Assembly (NCBI GenBank): GCA_009377605.1 | Contig: WHTT01000036.1 | Span: 1-61,856 of the forward strand | Direction of reading: 5' to 3' | Source: Luteitalea sp. | GTDB taxonomy: Bacteria; Acidobacteriota; Vicinamibacteria; Vicinamibacterales; Vicinamibacteraceae | Length of the DNA stretch: 61,856 nt | Part shown: positions 18,201 to 25,517 of the stretch, piece after piece | Numbering within the stretch: the stretch's first letter is position 1 | Layout of the letters: each line of letters begins with the position of its first letter | Notes under the pieces: model-generated | Seen by the model: the letters and a program-made list of their open reading frames with translations, nothing else | What the model was told of the DNA's origin: nothing | The model's database searches: none | Made by a program: the position numbers and the translations under genes

Positions 18201-18716
18201 CACGGCTTCGTTGGTAAACCACCAGTCGCAATTGCGCGTGCCGCCCACGCCGCGCAGCGCCCCGCGGCCCACACGCTGCTCCAGCGGGAACTCCAACCCC
18301 GAATTGAGCAGCGCCGTCGTCTTGCCGGATCCAGGCGCGCCGATGATGACGTACCACGGGAGGTCGTAGAGGCTGTGGCCGCTGCGCCGTGTCTGCTTGA
18401 GCGTCGCGACGGCTTCTTCGAACCGTTCGCGGAGCTGGACAGCCTCGGCGCTTGGTTGTTCCTGATCCGCCGCCGCTTGCTGGACGACCGCCGCGGCGAG
18501 CTGGTCACTCGCGCGGTACGCGCGCAGCTGCCGCACCAGCACCCACACGGACCAGAGCGCGACGATGAGCGCAATAGCGATGACGCGAGAGCTGACGGGC
18601 GCAAGCGGATGATAGGTGGCGAAGGCGAAGTAGGGCCCGGCGTACCAAATGAACAGCGCGAGCAGCAAGAAGCCGAGGAGGATCAACAGCGCGCGGAGCT
18701 TTAGAAAGGAGAACAT
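15201..18716 (-). CDS. tssM: Type VI secretion membrane complex protein TssM (IcmF)
   Basis: Large inner-membrane scaffold whose periplasmic part reaches the outer membrane and opens during firing. The 1171-residue product has two N-terminal transmembrane helices (about 7-27 and 45-63), a cytoplasmic NTPase-like domain with intact Walker A GAPGSGKT (126-133) and the following FLDTAGRYTTQDSD, a third transmembrane helix (about 442-464, AAIVLVALVGVLVLSVSCG) and a periplasmic IcmF-related region ending with the typical beta-rich C-terminus (WPGPKPGAGAAVVF, WAWFRLIDAA). Residues about 604-616 (DRDGRLGEAALPSS) come from a family A hairpin at 16878-16898 inserted in frame in the periplasmic part. 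It is 3 bp downstream of tssL. Confidence 0.95.
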   Translation of the reverse strand: MFSFLKLRALLILLGFLLLALFIWYAGPYFAFATYHPLAPVSSRVIAIALIVALWSVWVLVRQLRAYRASDQLAAAVVQQAAADQEQPSAEAVQLRERFEEAVATLKQTRRSGHSLYDLPWYVIIGAPGSGKTTALLNSGLEFPLEQRVGRGALRGVGGTRNCDWWFTNEAVFLDTAGRYTTQDSDRASDSAGWAEFLGLLRKYRKRRPLNGVILTISAHDLMVQGEPGREAHVEAARRRLNELNRELHIRLPVYVLVTKCDLVAGFTEYFDDLAQEGRAQVWGVTFPYEQTVGGEATQAFPAEFDQLMARLNARVYARVEEDRDVRRRTKLFAFPQQMAALGGMLTQFVGELFGSTRFDQQILLRGVYFTSGTQEGTPIDRLLGAIGRRFGVTAEAVVPPTGRGKAYFVERLLKEVLIGESGLAGVNRRLEVRKAAWQLGSYAAIVLVALVGVLVLSVSCGRNRTYLAETAADITKLQQVPSVSADGSLDALLPRLDAIRAVADSANRHRDKTPWAMRWGLYQGRSVGNAARDAYLRELDGALLPRLTARIEKRLVEFAPEPEKLYEYLKAYLMLGEPKRLDKEHLRFVADLEWQTMKSAAPDRDGRLGEAALPSSLSKHFQSLLDSGDTLRAITLNPSLVAQARSTIRQASIPRLIYSRLNRAYTDDSARAVRLDLAAGVGVEEVLRRRSGRSLAEPLSSVYSRRVFQQVTRRDMSKLVAQFAADDWVWGEGGAAARNPSRLAAEVTHLYERDYIATWEGILDDLELVPFTTVSEARDALGTLAGPASPLRGLLTAVVENTTLVEHPKPKESSTAAPSVREKLTDRLGGLFRQEAEPTGKPDALPGALVTAQFQPIHRLMQGEPGNAPLDRLLGRIGQIQQHLRSLGPEVGAATPLDALSDPTLRDMVQSLQQEAEALPPVIQTLITQIGRRAEATVISGASSELETLYSQNVLRQCTTLLAGRYPFATDSRTDVRLSDFARLLGYGGVFDKFFKEHLEPLVDRSQSPWTWRRGAVRGSPAMLHQFEGAERLRELFFNRTSSTLRVPFTVTIADVDASTTHFALEGDGQVFDYRVPQRSVTAVWPGPKPGAGAAVVFADGSGRRERNPLFHGPWAWFRLIDAAREERESDVRSALIFQARGHRARVIIEADSVYNPFAKRDWRRFTCEL
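16878..16898. repeat. Family A hairpin in frame in tssM
   Basis: GGCCGCCTC-GCC-GAGGCGGCC, a perfect 9-bp stem with a 3-nt loop, preceded by GTAGG (16873-16877). It is the same layout as the intergenic copies, but inside the reading frame of the periplasmic domain. Confidence 0.75.
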
Positions 18717-18719
18717 CTT

Positions 18720-20021
18720 TCACAGTCCGCTCACGTGAATGATCTCCACGCGCCGATTGCGCGCCCGATTCGCCGGATCCGATTCGGGCGTGTACCGCGG
18801 CTGGGAAGACCCGACCCCCTGCCAGCTCACCCTGGCGTCGTTGTCGACTCCAAGCTGGAGAATCCTCGCGACACCGCGCGCGCGCTCGTGCGACAGCTCG
18901 TAGTTGTCTTGGTAGCGCAGCGACCGGAGGGGTTGATCGTCCGTGTGGCCGACCACCAGCACACGCCCAGGCACTTGATTCACCGCAGCCGCCACACGCT
19001 CGAGCGTCTGGTAATACACGGAGTTGACGGTCGCGTTCCCGGACGCGAACAGGTCGGGCCCGAGCAACGTCACCACCGTCCGACCACCCTGTTCTTCGGC
19101 GCGTAGCGCACCACTCGCCTCATCTGGCGCCAGTAGCGTCTTGAGCCTCGGGCCCTCCACCGGCGCTGCGGCCGGACGCGAGAACGCGTCCATGCCCACC
19201 TTCGCGAGCTCGGCGTGCACCGGCGCGGCGGAGCTCGTGAGACTGGCACGGTACGCCGTGAACGTGATCGCCAGGATCGCCAAGGCCGCGGCGGCGACGA
19301 CCCACCACGGGACATAGCGCATGAGCGGATTCCGCCGATCCTCGAGTCCCCGCCAGCGCAACGAGAGCTCCGGCTCAGGAGCACCACGATGATTGCGGAT
19401 CTTGCGGTAGAGGTCTTGCTGAACGGCGGCCAGGTGCTCGTGCCCACGCTCGAGCACTTGGTACTTTCCGGCGAAGCCAAGCGCGAGACAGAGATACTGC
19501 AGCTCCATCAGGTCGATGTAGCGATCGGGATCGTGTGAGACCCGGTCCAGCATCTCGAAGAACTTCTCTCCGCCCCAGGCCTCCCGGTGCAGCGCCACGA
19601 GCAGCGTGTGCTGCGCCCACTCGCTCTGAGCCCCCCACGGCGTGGACAAGACGCCTTCGTCCAGCCCCGCGCACAGCGCGTACCGCGCGGCAATCACGGC
19701 CTCGTTCTGGACACCGGCCTCGCGTGCTAGGGCGTCGAAGCGGTGAATCTGGTCGAGTGCGTCACGCCGCAGCGCGGCGACGTCCATGGGCGAGATCGTG
19801 CCGCGTATCTGCCCAGCCAGCAATAACAACGGGCTTGCTGCCCGCACGAGCGGATTCAGCCCGATGCCGAGCAGGCCACGCGTCGCCTCCTGAATCGGCG
19901 CCGCGTCGTTGGACACTGGCGCCGCCGGGCGTGGCCGCGCAGCATCACGGCGACCGGCTCCAGGCCGCGGCCTGAGACTCGTCACGTCTGGGCGATCGAA
20001 CGGGTTGTCCTGGTCCGGCAT
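18720..20021 (-). CDS. tssL: Type VI secretion protein TssL with C-terminal OmpA-like domain
   Basis: Inner-membrane anchor that contacts TssM and the baseplate. The 433-residue product has a disordered Pro/Arg-rich N-terminus, a DotU cytoplasmic domain (NPLVRAASPLLLLAGQIR, ARYALCAGLDEGVLSTPWG, EKFFEMLDRVSHDPDRYIDL, MELQYLCLALGFAGKYQV), one transmembrane helix (about 237-259, WWVVAAAALAILAITFTAYR) and a periplasmic OmpA-like domain (about 320-433) with VLVVGHTDDQPLR, NYELSHERARGVARIL and NRARNRRVEI. The OmpA domain should bind peptidoglycan and fix the complex to the wall, a job that the separate protein TagL does elsewhere. Stop and tssM start are 3 bp apart. Confidence 0.95.
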   Translation of the reverse strand: MPDQDNPFDRPDVTSLRPRPGAGRRDAARPRPAAPVSNDAAPIQEATRGLLGIGLNPLVRAASPLLLLAGQIRGTISPMDVAALRRDALDQIHRFDALAREAGVQNEAVIAARYALCAGLDEGVLSTPWGAQSEWAQHTLLVALHREAWGGEKFFEMLDRVSHDPDRYIDLMELQYLCLALGFAGKYQVLERGHEHLAAVQQDLYRKIRNHRGAPEPELSLRWRGLEDRRNPLMRYVPWWVVAAAALAILAITFTAYRASLTSSAAPVHAELAKVGMDAFSRPAAAPVEGPRLKTLLAPDEASGALRAEEQGGRTVVTLLGPDLFASGNATVNSVYYQTLERVAAAVNQVPGRVLVVGHTDDQPLRSLRYQDNYELSHERARGVARILQLGVDNDARVSWQGVGSSQPRYTPESDPANRARNRRVEIIHVSGL

Positions 20022-20039
20022 CGGTTCGGCCCGCGAGAA

Positions 20040-21374
20040 TCAACTGCGAATGGCCCAGAACTCCATTGCCAGGCCGGGGAATTCACCCGCGAGATGTATG
20101 GCCAGCCCGCCCGACTGCTTGAGTTGATCCCACAGCTCGTTGGTCTGATCGAGCTCGAAGTACGCAAACCCTGCGTGAAACGGAATTTGCCGGGGCGCGA
20201 CTGGGACCGGCGCCACCGGCACGCCAGGGAGCTGCAGTGTGACCAGATCGCGAATCTTCTCCACCGGACCGATCTTGATTTGCGCGGGAAACCGCCGGCG
20301 TAGCTCTTCCGCCGGGAGATCGGCGCGCGCCGCCAAGATGAAGACCGCCGTGCCGTACAACGTACGATCTGGCACGATCGCCACGCTGATGCCGTACTTC
20401 TTGGACTCGAGCGGAATTGAGATCGCGCGCTGTTCCAGAATCGCGCTCAGCGATGCCCGGAGGGCGGCGATGACCGGCTCGAACGACTCCCGAAGCCGAT
20501 CGTGTCGGTACGCGGGGAGCTTCGGCGGACGTTTGGCCGTTGTCGTAAACGTGGCGAGCTCGCCTGCGGCCGACACGCAGACTTGAAACAGTTCCTCCGG
20601 ATGCACGGCCCCGGAATCGGCATAGTGGGCGAACAAGGGCTCATAGCGATTGATCGCCTGGAGCATGAGAAAGTCGGCGAACTCGGCCGCAGCACCCCTT
20701 GCGGTCGCCATCACCCGGCTTCCCAGCGCGTCGCCACGCTGGTGCAGCAGGCCGAGCAGCTCGGTCGTCACTGTGATGAGCCGATTCGCCGCCCGCGCAT
20801 GCAGCACGGTTGGAATAAAACTGTCATCGAGCACGACCTGCTGATCCGACCGACACTCGACGACGTGTGCGAGCGGCAAGCAGGCATACGCCTCGGTGAC
20901 CTCGCTCGCGAACAAGAATCGCGTACGCAGCGCGCCGACTTCCAAGACCGCCGCGTCTCCGCCGCTCGCTGTCGCGTCACGGGTCTGCAATTCTCGGACG
21001 CCGTGCCGTGCCAGTCCATCGGCACCGCCACCCCGGTCCAGGTCCGGCTCACCCGAGCGACGCAACGGCACCGCCAGATACAGCAACTGATCCCGGACGT
21101 CGGTGCCGACATCGATCGGCGTCGGCAACGGGTCATCCTCGGGTGCGCGAAACGGCGTACCGTCGGGGAACACCCCCGCGGCACGCCTCAGCCCGAGCTT
21201 GCCGATGCGCAGAAAGTCACGTTCGAGCTCGACCTCGGTGAACCCCCAACTGTGAGCAATCAGCGCCTCACACCGCGTTTCGACGTAGCGCTCGAAATAG
21301 CGATCCTGCTGCTGGAAGTGCTGAGGCTGGAGAAACAGCCCCTCGGACCAGACGACTTTGTTGTAGGCAGACAT
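20040..21374 (-). CDS. tssK: Type VI secretion baseplate-membrane linker TssK
   Basis: Trimeric cytoplasmic connector between the TssFG wedges and the TssL-TssM membrane complex. The 444-residue product starts MSAYNKVVWSEGLFLQPQHF, the family hallmark (V-x-W-x-E-G-x-x-x-x-P-Q-H-F-Q), and continues with the shoulder and head domains: LACLPLAHVVECRSDQQVVL-type pattern, FIPTVLHARAANRLI, LLGLLHQRGDALGSRV, FLMLQAINRYEPLFAHYADS, HPEELFQVCVSAAGELATF. The C-terminal head (PFHAGFAYFELDQTNELWDQL, SGGLAIHLAGEFPGLAMEFW) is complete. It is separated from tssL by 18 bp and from tagH by about 100 bp. Confidence 0.95.
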   Translation of the reverse strand: MSAYNKVVWSEGLFLQPQHFQQQDRYFERYVETRCEALIAHSWGFTEVELERDFLRIGKLGLRRAAGVFPDGTPFRAPEDDPLPTPIDVGTDVRDQLLYLAVPLRRSGEPDLDRGGGADGLARHGVRELQTRDATASGGDAAVLEVGALRTRFLFASEVTEAYACLPLAHVVECRSDQQVVLDDSFIPTVLHARAANRLITVTTELLGLLHQRGDALGSRVMATARGAAAEFADFLMLQAINRYEPLFAHYADSGAVHPEELFQVCVSAAGELATFTTTAKRPPKLPAYRHDRLRESFEPVIAALRASLSAILEQRAISIPLESKKYGISVAIVPDRTLYGTAVFILAARADLPAEELRRRFPAQIKIGPVEKIRDLVTLQLPGVPVAPVPVAPRQIPFHAGFAYFELDQTNELWDQLKQSGGLAIHLAGEFPGLAMEFWAIRS

Positions 21375-21476
21375 TCGCGTGAAATCGCAGCCAGCCCAAT
21401 CTATAACAGATAACGCAAGTGGTGCACGCGTCGAACTCGCCCGTAAGGGCAGGGCTTTACAGCCATTGTGGGACGA

Positions 21477-23174
21477 TCACTGCTTGCGTTGTCGGGGCTC
21501 CCTGACAACCCCTTCCCGGGCGTGGCGCTCGGCCTTGAGCCGACTGAGCTGTTCTTCGTAAGCCCGTGCGAACTCCTCACCGAACAACTTGCGGAAGCTC
21601 GCATCGGGGTCCTTGGCGATGGCGTCTCGCCTGTCGCGATAGAGATCCCAGTAGTGAAGCTTGGCCCCCATGCCAAGCAGCGCGCCTCTCTTGAGCTGAC
21701 GGTCGAACTGTTGCTGCAGACGGTCTGGATCGAACTCGGCCAGCATCGATTCGAACGCCACGCGCATCCCGGCCAGCGCCGCGAGTTGATGATTTCGCAG
21801 ATCGTCGAAGGCATCCTCGAATGCTTCGACGGGCCCTAGATACGCGGGATTGCGTTTGACGAGGAGATTGTGGAGCGCGTCCTCGACGTTCACGGAAAAC
21901 TTGAGGGGGTTGTTGTCCGCGGCCCGGAATTGCGTCGTACGCATCCGGAACTCATCCTTGATGTGCTGGCGAGCCCGTAAGACATCCATGACGCCAGAGA
22001 CCACCACACGCAGGATCTGACCAAAGCTGCGCGCCAGCTCGGGGGTGACACGTACTCCATCCAAACCAGCGCCCGCCAGTACTGCCGCCAAGTCCGACTC
22101 GTCCGGCTTCGCGCTTGTCCGCGACGCCAGTGCGTCTTGAGGCAGTGCGTCTTGAGGCAGCGCGTCTTTCGGCAGTGCGTCTTTCGGCAGTGCGTCTTTC
22201 GGCAGTGCGTCTTTCGGCAGTGCGTCTTTCGGCAGTGCGTCTTTCGGCAGTGCGTCTTTCGGCAGTGCGTCTTTCGGCACTGTCTCTTCCGGCGGCACGG
22301 CCGTGCGGTCAGACAGGGCCAGCTCGCTCGGGGCCGGCTCGCTCGGGGCCGGCGGAACAACCTGTACTCGTGAGATCGGAGCCTCTGTCGATTCTGCGGC
22401 TGGTGCACTGGTCGCGGGTCGTTCAGCGCCCGGCGGTGCCTCCAGGTGAGGCGGAGTCATGTCGGGCGGATCATCCGGCGCCAGCGGGTCGTAGTCAGCC
22501 GGAATCAACGGCGCGCCCGGCTGCTGTGTGGATGCAGGGGAGGGCAGGACTGCGGGTGGCTGGTAGTGTCCAGTTATTGGAGAGCTGCGTCCTAGATCTC
22601 TGGCACTGGCTGCCTTCCGTGCCGGTGTGTGCTTGGGCGTGGGATCCAACAGCTTGAGCGGGTCAACTTCCTGGCCAGTCACGGGCTCCGCGTCAGGTCC
22701 CACACTGGCGGAGGATGGGAGCCGTGGCGCTGGCGAGGGGAACCGTTGTGGCATGAACGGATCATCCGTCCCGAGCGGGCTCGAAGCGCCGAATGGAGGG
22801 TCGGGCGAATAGCCTCTGGACGCATCGGCAAACGGGCCCAGCGCCGCATCGTTCTGCTCACTACTGATTGAGACTTCGATCTCGTATGGGTCGATATAGA
22901 TACGGTCGCCAGATTTGAGGGCATGCGGCCGCCCGCGCACCAGACGGTTCTTGGGCGAGTTGACGAAGACGCCGTTGGTACTCGTATCCTCGATATAGAA
23001 GATGGCGTTGACGCAGCTGATCACGGCATGTCGAGCCGAGACCCTGGAGTGTGGCAGCACCCAGTCGTTGCTTGTCTCGCGACCGATGCTGCCCCCCTCG
23101 GCGGAGAAGACTCCGCGGCGGGCGCTCCCGAGCCTTGCTGCCTCGGGCGCGGTGACGTCCAAGGTAAGAATCAT
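21477..23174 (-). CDS. tagH: FHA-domain type VI regulator TagH (Fha/ImpI) with a KDALP repeat linker
   Basis: Scaffold that senses phosphothreonine and triggers type VI assembly. The 565-residue product has an N-terminal FHA domain (about 20-95: GSIGRETSNDWVLPHSRVSA, then RHAVI and STNGVFVNSP, giving the conserved G-R, S, R-H and N-G residues) and the C-terminal ImpI/VasC domain (about 365-565: LARSFGQILRVVVSGVMDVL, then MRTTQFRAADNNPLKF, AFDDLRNHQLAALAGMR, PDASFRKLFGEEFARAYEEQ). The linker, about 265 residues long, is Pro/Ala-rich and contains ten tandem K/Q-D-A-L-P pentapeptides. An AAGGA ribosome-binding site lies 8 nt before the ATG. It is the first gene of the cluster, divergent from a secreted-protein gene. 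Confidence 0.93.
   Translation of the reverse strand: MILTLDVTAPEAARLGSARRGVFSAEGGSIGRETSNDWVLPHSRVSARHAVISCVNAIFYIEDTSTNGVFVNSPKNRLVRGRPHALKSGDRIYIDPYEIEVSISSEQNDAALGPFADASRGYSPDPPFGASSPLGTDDPFMPQRFPSPAPRLPSSASVGPDAEPVTGQEVDPLKLLDPTPKHTPARKAASARDLGRSSPITGHYQPPAVLPSPASTQQPGAPLIPADYDPLAPDDPPDMTPPHLEAPPGAERPATSAPAAESTEAPISRVQVVPPAPSEPAPSELALSDRTAVPPEETVPKDALPKDALPKDALPKDALPKDALPKDALPKDALPKDALPQDALPQDALASRTSAKPDESDLAAVLAGAGLDGVRVTPELARSFGQILRVVVSGVMDVLRARQHIKDEFRMRTTQFRAADNNPLKFSVNVEDALHNLLVKRNPAYLGPVEAFEDAFDDLRNHQLAALAGMRVAFESMLAEFDPDRLQQQFDRQLKRGALLGMGAKLHYWDLYRDRRDAIAKDPDASFRKLFGEEFARAYEEQLSRLKAERHAREGVVREPRQRKQ
22126..22275. repeat. 15-bp tandem repeat (10 units) within tagH
   Basis: Ten consecutive 15-bp units of the form GGCAGTGCGTCTTTC on the plus strand encode (K/Q)DALP on the minus strand. 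Eight units carry Lys and the two closest to the C-terminal side (22126-22155) carry Gln. Most units are identical at DNA level, pointing to recent expansion; a number change keeps frame because the unit is a multiple of three. Confidence 0.95.
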
Positions 23175-23276
23175 GCGGGTGTTCCTTACTGAGCCAGTCT
23201 ACCGCATGCGGTCCCTGTCGAGTAAGATCCGGGGGGCTTGAAACCCAGCACCTGGCAGCGAGGGAGGGAGGTTGTC

Positions 23277-24737
23277 ATGAGACGGTCGCGCGCCGCTCAA
23301 TCCACGCGGGCGGGCTATCCCTGCACGGCAGGAACGAGGGGCCGCGTGCCGCCGTGGCACGGCGCCGTGGTGGGCGCGGCGGTCGGACTGATGATGATGA
23401 CCGGAAGGATAGCGCCGGCATACGCGCAGGCACCGTCGTTCCAACAACACTTCGCTGAAGGGGCCACCGGTTTCTACCACACCGACATCGGCCTGCTCAA
23501 CACCAGTGAGACCGAGGTGGCCGAGGTGCTCGTCACGCTGAATCCGGAGGCGCCAGCCGAGCCGGTCACCGTGCCCCTCACGTTGGAGCCGCGTGCGCGG
23601 CAGACCGTTGACGTGAACGAGGCGATGGGCGATTACGCCGGTGGCGTGTCGATCCATGTCGTCTCGGATCAGCCCGTCGCGGCAACGCGGCAGATGCGGT
23701 GGGGGACACCCCTGACCTACGGGAGCACCCTGGAAAGCGGAGTACCAGAGGCGGCGACGACGTGGTACTTTGCGGAAGGCGCCACCTATTCCTTCAACCT
23801 CTTCTATTTGATCGCGAACCCGAACGACGCCGACGCGAACGTCACGATCCAGTATCTGCGCGCGAGCGGCGAGCCCGTGACGCAGGACCTGGTTGTGGCT
23901 GCGCGGAGTCGCCGCACGATCTGGGCCAACGCGGTGCCAGGACTCGCAACGGCGGAGGTGGCCGCCGTCATCTCGGCCGATCAGCCCATCGTCGCCGAAC
24001 GAGCGATGTACCTCGGCTCGCGGTTCGAGGCGGGCACGGCCTCACGCGGTGCGTCGGCGCTCAGCTCGGAGTGGTTCTTCGCGGAAGGCGAAACGTCTTT
24101 CTTCGACACGTTTCTCCTGCTGGGGAATCCGGGCGCTGCGCCGGCCTCGGTCACGGTCACCTATCAGTTACCGGACGGATCGACCCTGGCCAAGGTGCAC
24201 GACCTGCCTGCTGCCTCGCGACGCACGATTCTCGTTGATCAAGAGGATTTGGAATTGGCTGCAACCGCCGTAGCGATGCGCGTGTCGTCGAGTGTCCCGA
24301 TCATCGCCGAACGTGCCCTGTGGTGGGCGGCGGCAACCGGCTCCTGGTACGAGGCCCACGCGACGCTGGGAGCAACTCAGACAGGCACGGTATGGGCGAT
24401 TGGCGAGGGCGCATCGGGTGGCCCGGACGCGGAAGACACCTATGTTCTGGCCGCCAACGCTTCTGCGGATCCGGGAGAGGTGCGAGTCACCGTGATCCGG
24501 GACGACGGCGCGACCGCGCAGCAGGGCTTCGCGCTTGCGGGGCACCAGCGACTAACCGTGTACCTTCTGGAGTACTTTCCCGGTGTGGAGGGCCACCGGT
24601 TCAGCGTGGTGGTTGAAAGCCTGGCGAACGGAGAGCCGTCGGGCGTACCCATCACGGTCGAGTACGTCCGCTATCAGTCGACCGGGGGCCTCTTCGGCAA
24701 CGCCGGCGGTGCTGCGCTCGCGACCAGAATTCAGTGA
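23277..24737 (+). CDS. Secreted FAEGAT-repeat protein (DUF5719-like)
   Basis: A 486-residue exported protein of unknown function. ATG 23277 is preferred to an in-frame TTG at 23238 because GGGAGG sits 6-8 nt before it. A signal peptide (about 1-50, with hydrophobic AVVGAAVGLMMM and cleavage near AYAQA) is followed by four ~110-residue repeats. Each repeat opens with a version of WYFAEGAT or HFAEGATGFY, then LLNTSETEVAEV or NPNDADANVTIQYL, then sR(R/Q)T and a closing IVAERAMY(L/W). These are beta-sandwich-like surface modules found in several phyla. No enzymatic motif is visible. It is transcribed divergently from the type VI operon across about 100 bp. A link to secretion is positional only. 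Confidence 0.8.
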   Translation: MRRSRAAQSTRAGYPCTAGTRGRVPPWHGAVVGAAVGLMMMTGRIAPAYAQAPSFQQHFAEGATGFYHTDIGLLNTSETEVAEVLVTLNPEAPAEPVTVPLTLEPRARQTVDVNEAMGDYAGGVSIHVVSDQPVAATRQMRWGTPLTYGSTLESGVPEAATTWYFAEGATYSFNLFYLIANPNDADANVTIQYLRASGEPVTQDLVVAARSRRTIWANAVPGLATAEVAAVISADQPIVAERAMYLGSRFEAGTASRGASALSSEWFFAEGETSFFDTFLLLGNPGAAPASVTVTYQLPDGSTLAKVHDLPAASRRTILVDQEDLELAATAVAMRVSSSVPIIAERALWWAAATGSWYEAHATLGATQTGTVWAIGEGASGGPDAEDTYVLAANASADPGEVRVTVIRDDGATAQQGFALAGHQRLTVYLLEYFPGVEGHRFSVVVESLANGEPSGVPITVEYVRYQSTGGLFGNAGGAALATRIQ

Positions 24738-24755
24738 GCAATCCGGACGAGGTAG

Positions 24756-24776
24756 GGCGCGTTCGCCGAACGCGCC
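24756..24776. repeat. Family A hairpin between convergent genes
   Basis: GGCGCGTTC-GCC-GAACGCGCC, 9-bp stem, preceded by GGTAG. It lies between two convergent stop codons 49 bp apart and could act as a bidirectional transcript end, although no T-run is present on either strand. Confidence 0.7.
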
Positions 24777-24786
24777 GTCCAGCCCA

Positions 24787-25452
24787 CTAGGAACCAGGAA
24801 CCGTGAACGAGGCCGCCATGTGCGCGCAGATAGGTTCCTGCTCTTGCAGCTTGTCGGGCTTCATCACACAAGTCAGCCGGTAGAGCGTCTGCGCGACGGG
24901 GAACGAGTACTGTCGCACCACTTCCGGGCCCTGTGAACCCGGTCGCTGATATTGGATGGCCACCACGCGACGGCTGCCGTCCTCGAGCAGCCGGGTGTCG
25001 AAGTCGGACGCATTCGGCTCGCGCTCTTTGATCGTCTCGGCCTCGATCTGGCCAAAGACGTCGGTGACCTCCTCGGGTTGCAGGGCCTGATTGAGCTGCG
25101 TCTGTGACAAGACCACCGTAGCCTCACCAGCCTCCTGTGTGAACGTGGCAACGGTTGGCGAGCTGCCCGGCACGCTTTGCCAGTGCTCCTTCGGATATTC
25201 AATAGAGACGCCGCCCGCGGGATCGCTGAGAGGCACGAAATCGGGCTCCGCTGTCCGGGTGAGCCAGGCGGGCCCACTGGGCGTCGTCACTTCCTCTTCC
25301 ACTGGAGGCTCGGTAGGTGGGTCGGCCGGCGTGCCCCGCGAGGCGCACCCCTGTGACGTCACAGCGAGCGCGGTGACGACTCCCAGGGTGAGCGCCGATT
25401 TCACGAGAGCCCAGCATTGATGACGTCGGAACATTTCCAGTGGCCACTGCAC
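24787..25452 (-). CDS. Probable lipoprotein of unknown function (GTG start)
   Basis: A 221-residue exported protein. The start is taken as GTG 25452 because AGGAGG (25464-25459) lies exactly 6 nt upstream; the upstream in-frame ATG (25467) would have that AGGAGG inside its own codons, and ATG 25434 is too far from it. The N-terminus is basic then hydrophobic (LVKSALTLGVVTALAV) and reaches Cys in TSQGCASRG; the -1 Gly is right for a lipobox but the -2 Gln is unusual. After a Pro/Glu/Thr linker, the domain from about residue 75 resembles PsbP/DUF1795-type folds: GGVSIEYPKEHWQSVPG, VVLSQTQLN, VVAIQYQRPG, LYRLTCVM. No TssJ features. Identity unknown. Confidence 0.6.
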   Translation of the reverse strand: MQWPLEMFRRHQCWALVKSALTLGVVTALAVTSQGCASRGTPADPPTEPPVEEEVTTPSGPAWLTRTAEPDFVPLSDPAGGVSIEYPKEHWQSVPGSSPTVATFTQEAGEATVVLSQTQLNQALQPEEVTDVFGQIEAETIKEREPNASDFDTRLLEDGSRRVVAIQYQRPGSQGPEVVRQYSFPVAQTLYRLTCVMKPDKLQEQEPICAHMAASFTVPGS

Positions 25453-25517
25453 AGGGTACCTCCTCATCGTCGGCGGTCATCGGCTGAGACCCGCGCGCCG
25501 CGCCATGTTGGCATTCG

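Noticed and set aside
16929-18704. Plus-strand open frame of about 590 codons opposite tssM
   Set aside because: No family resemblance and biased Arg/His/Glu composition; TssM on the other strand has complete motifs and membrane helices.
22126-22275. Array of short direct repeats considered as a CRISPR array
   Set aside because: Units are contiguous 15-bp copies with no spacers and are translated as KDALP within tagH.
24787-25452. Lipoprotein considered as TssJ
   Set aside because: Too long, outside the operon, and its folded part resembles PsbP/DUF1795-type proteins rather than the transthyretin-like TssJ fold.
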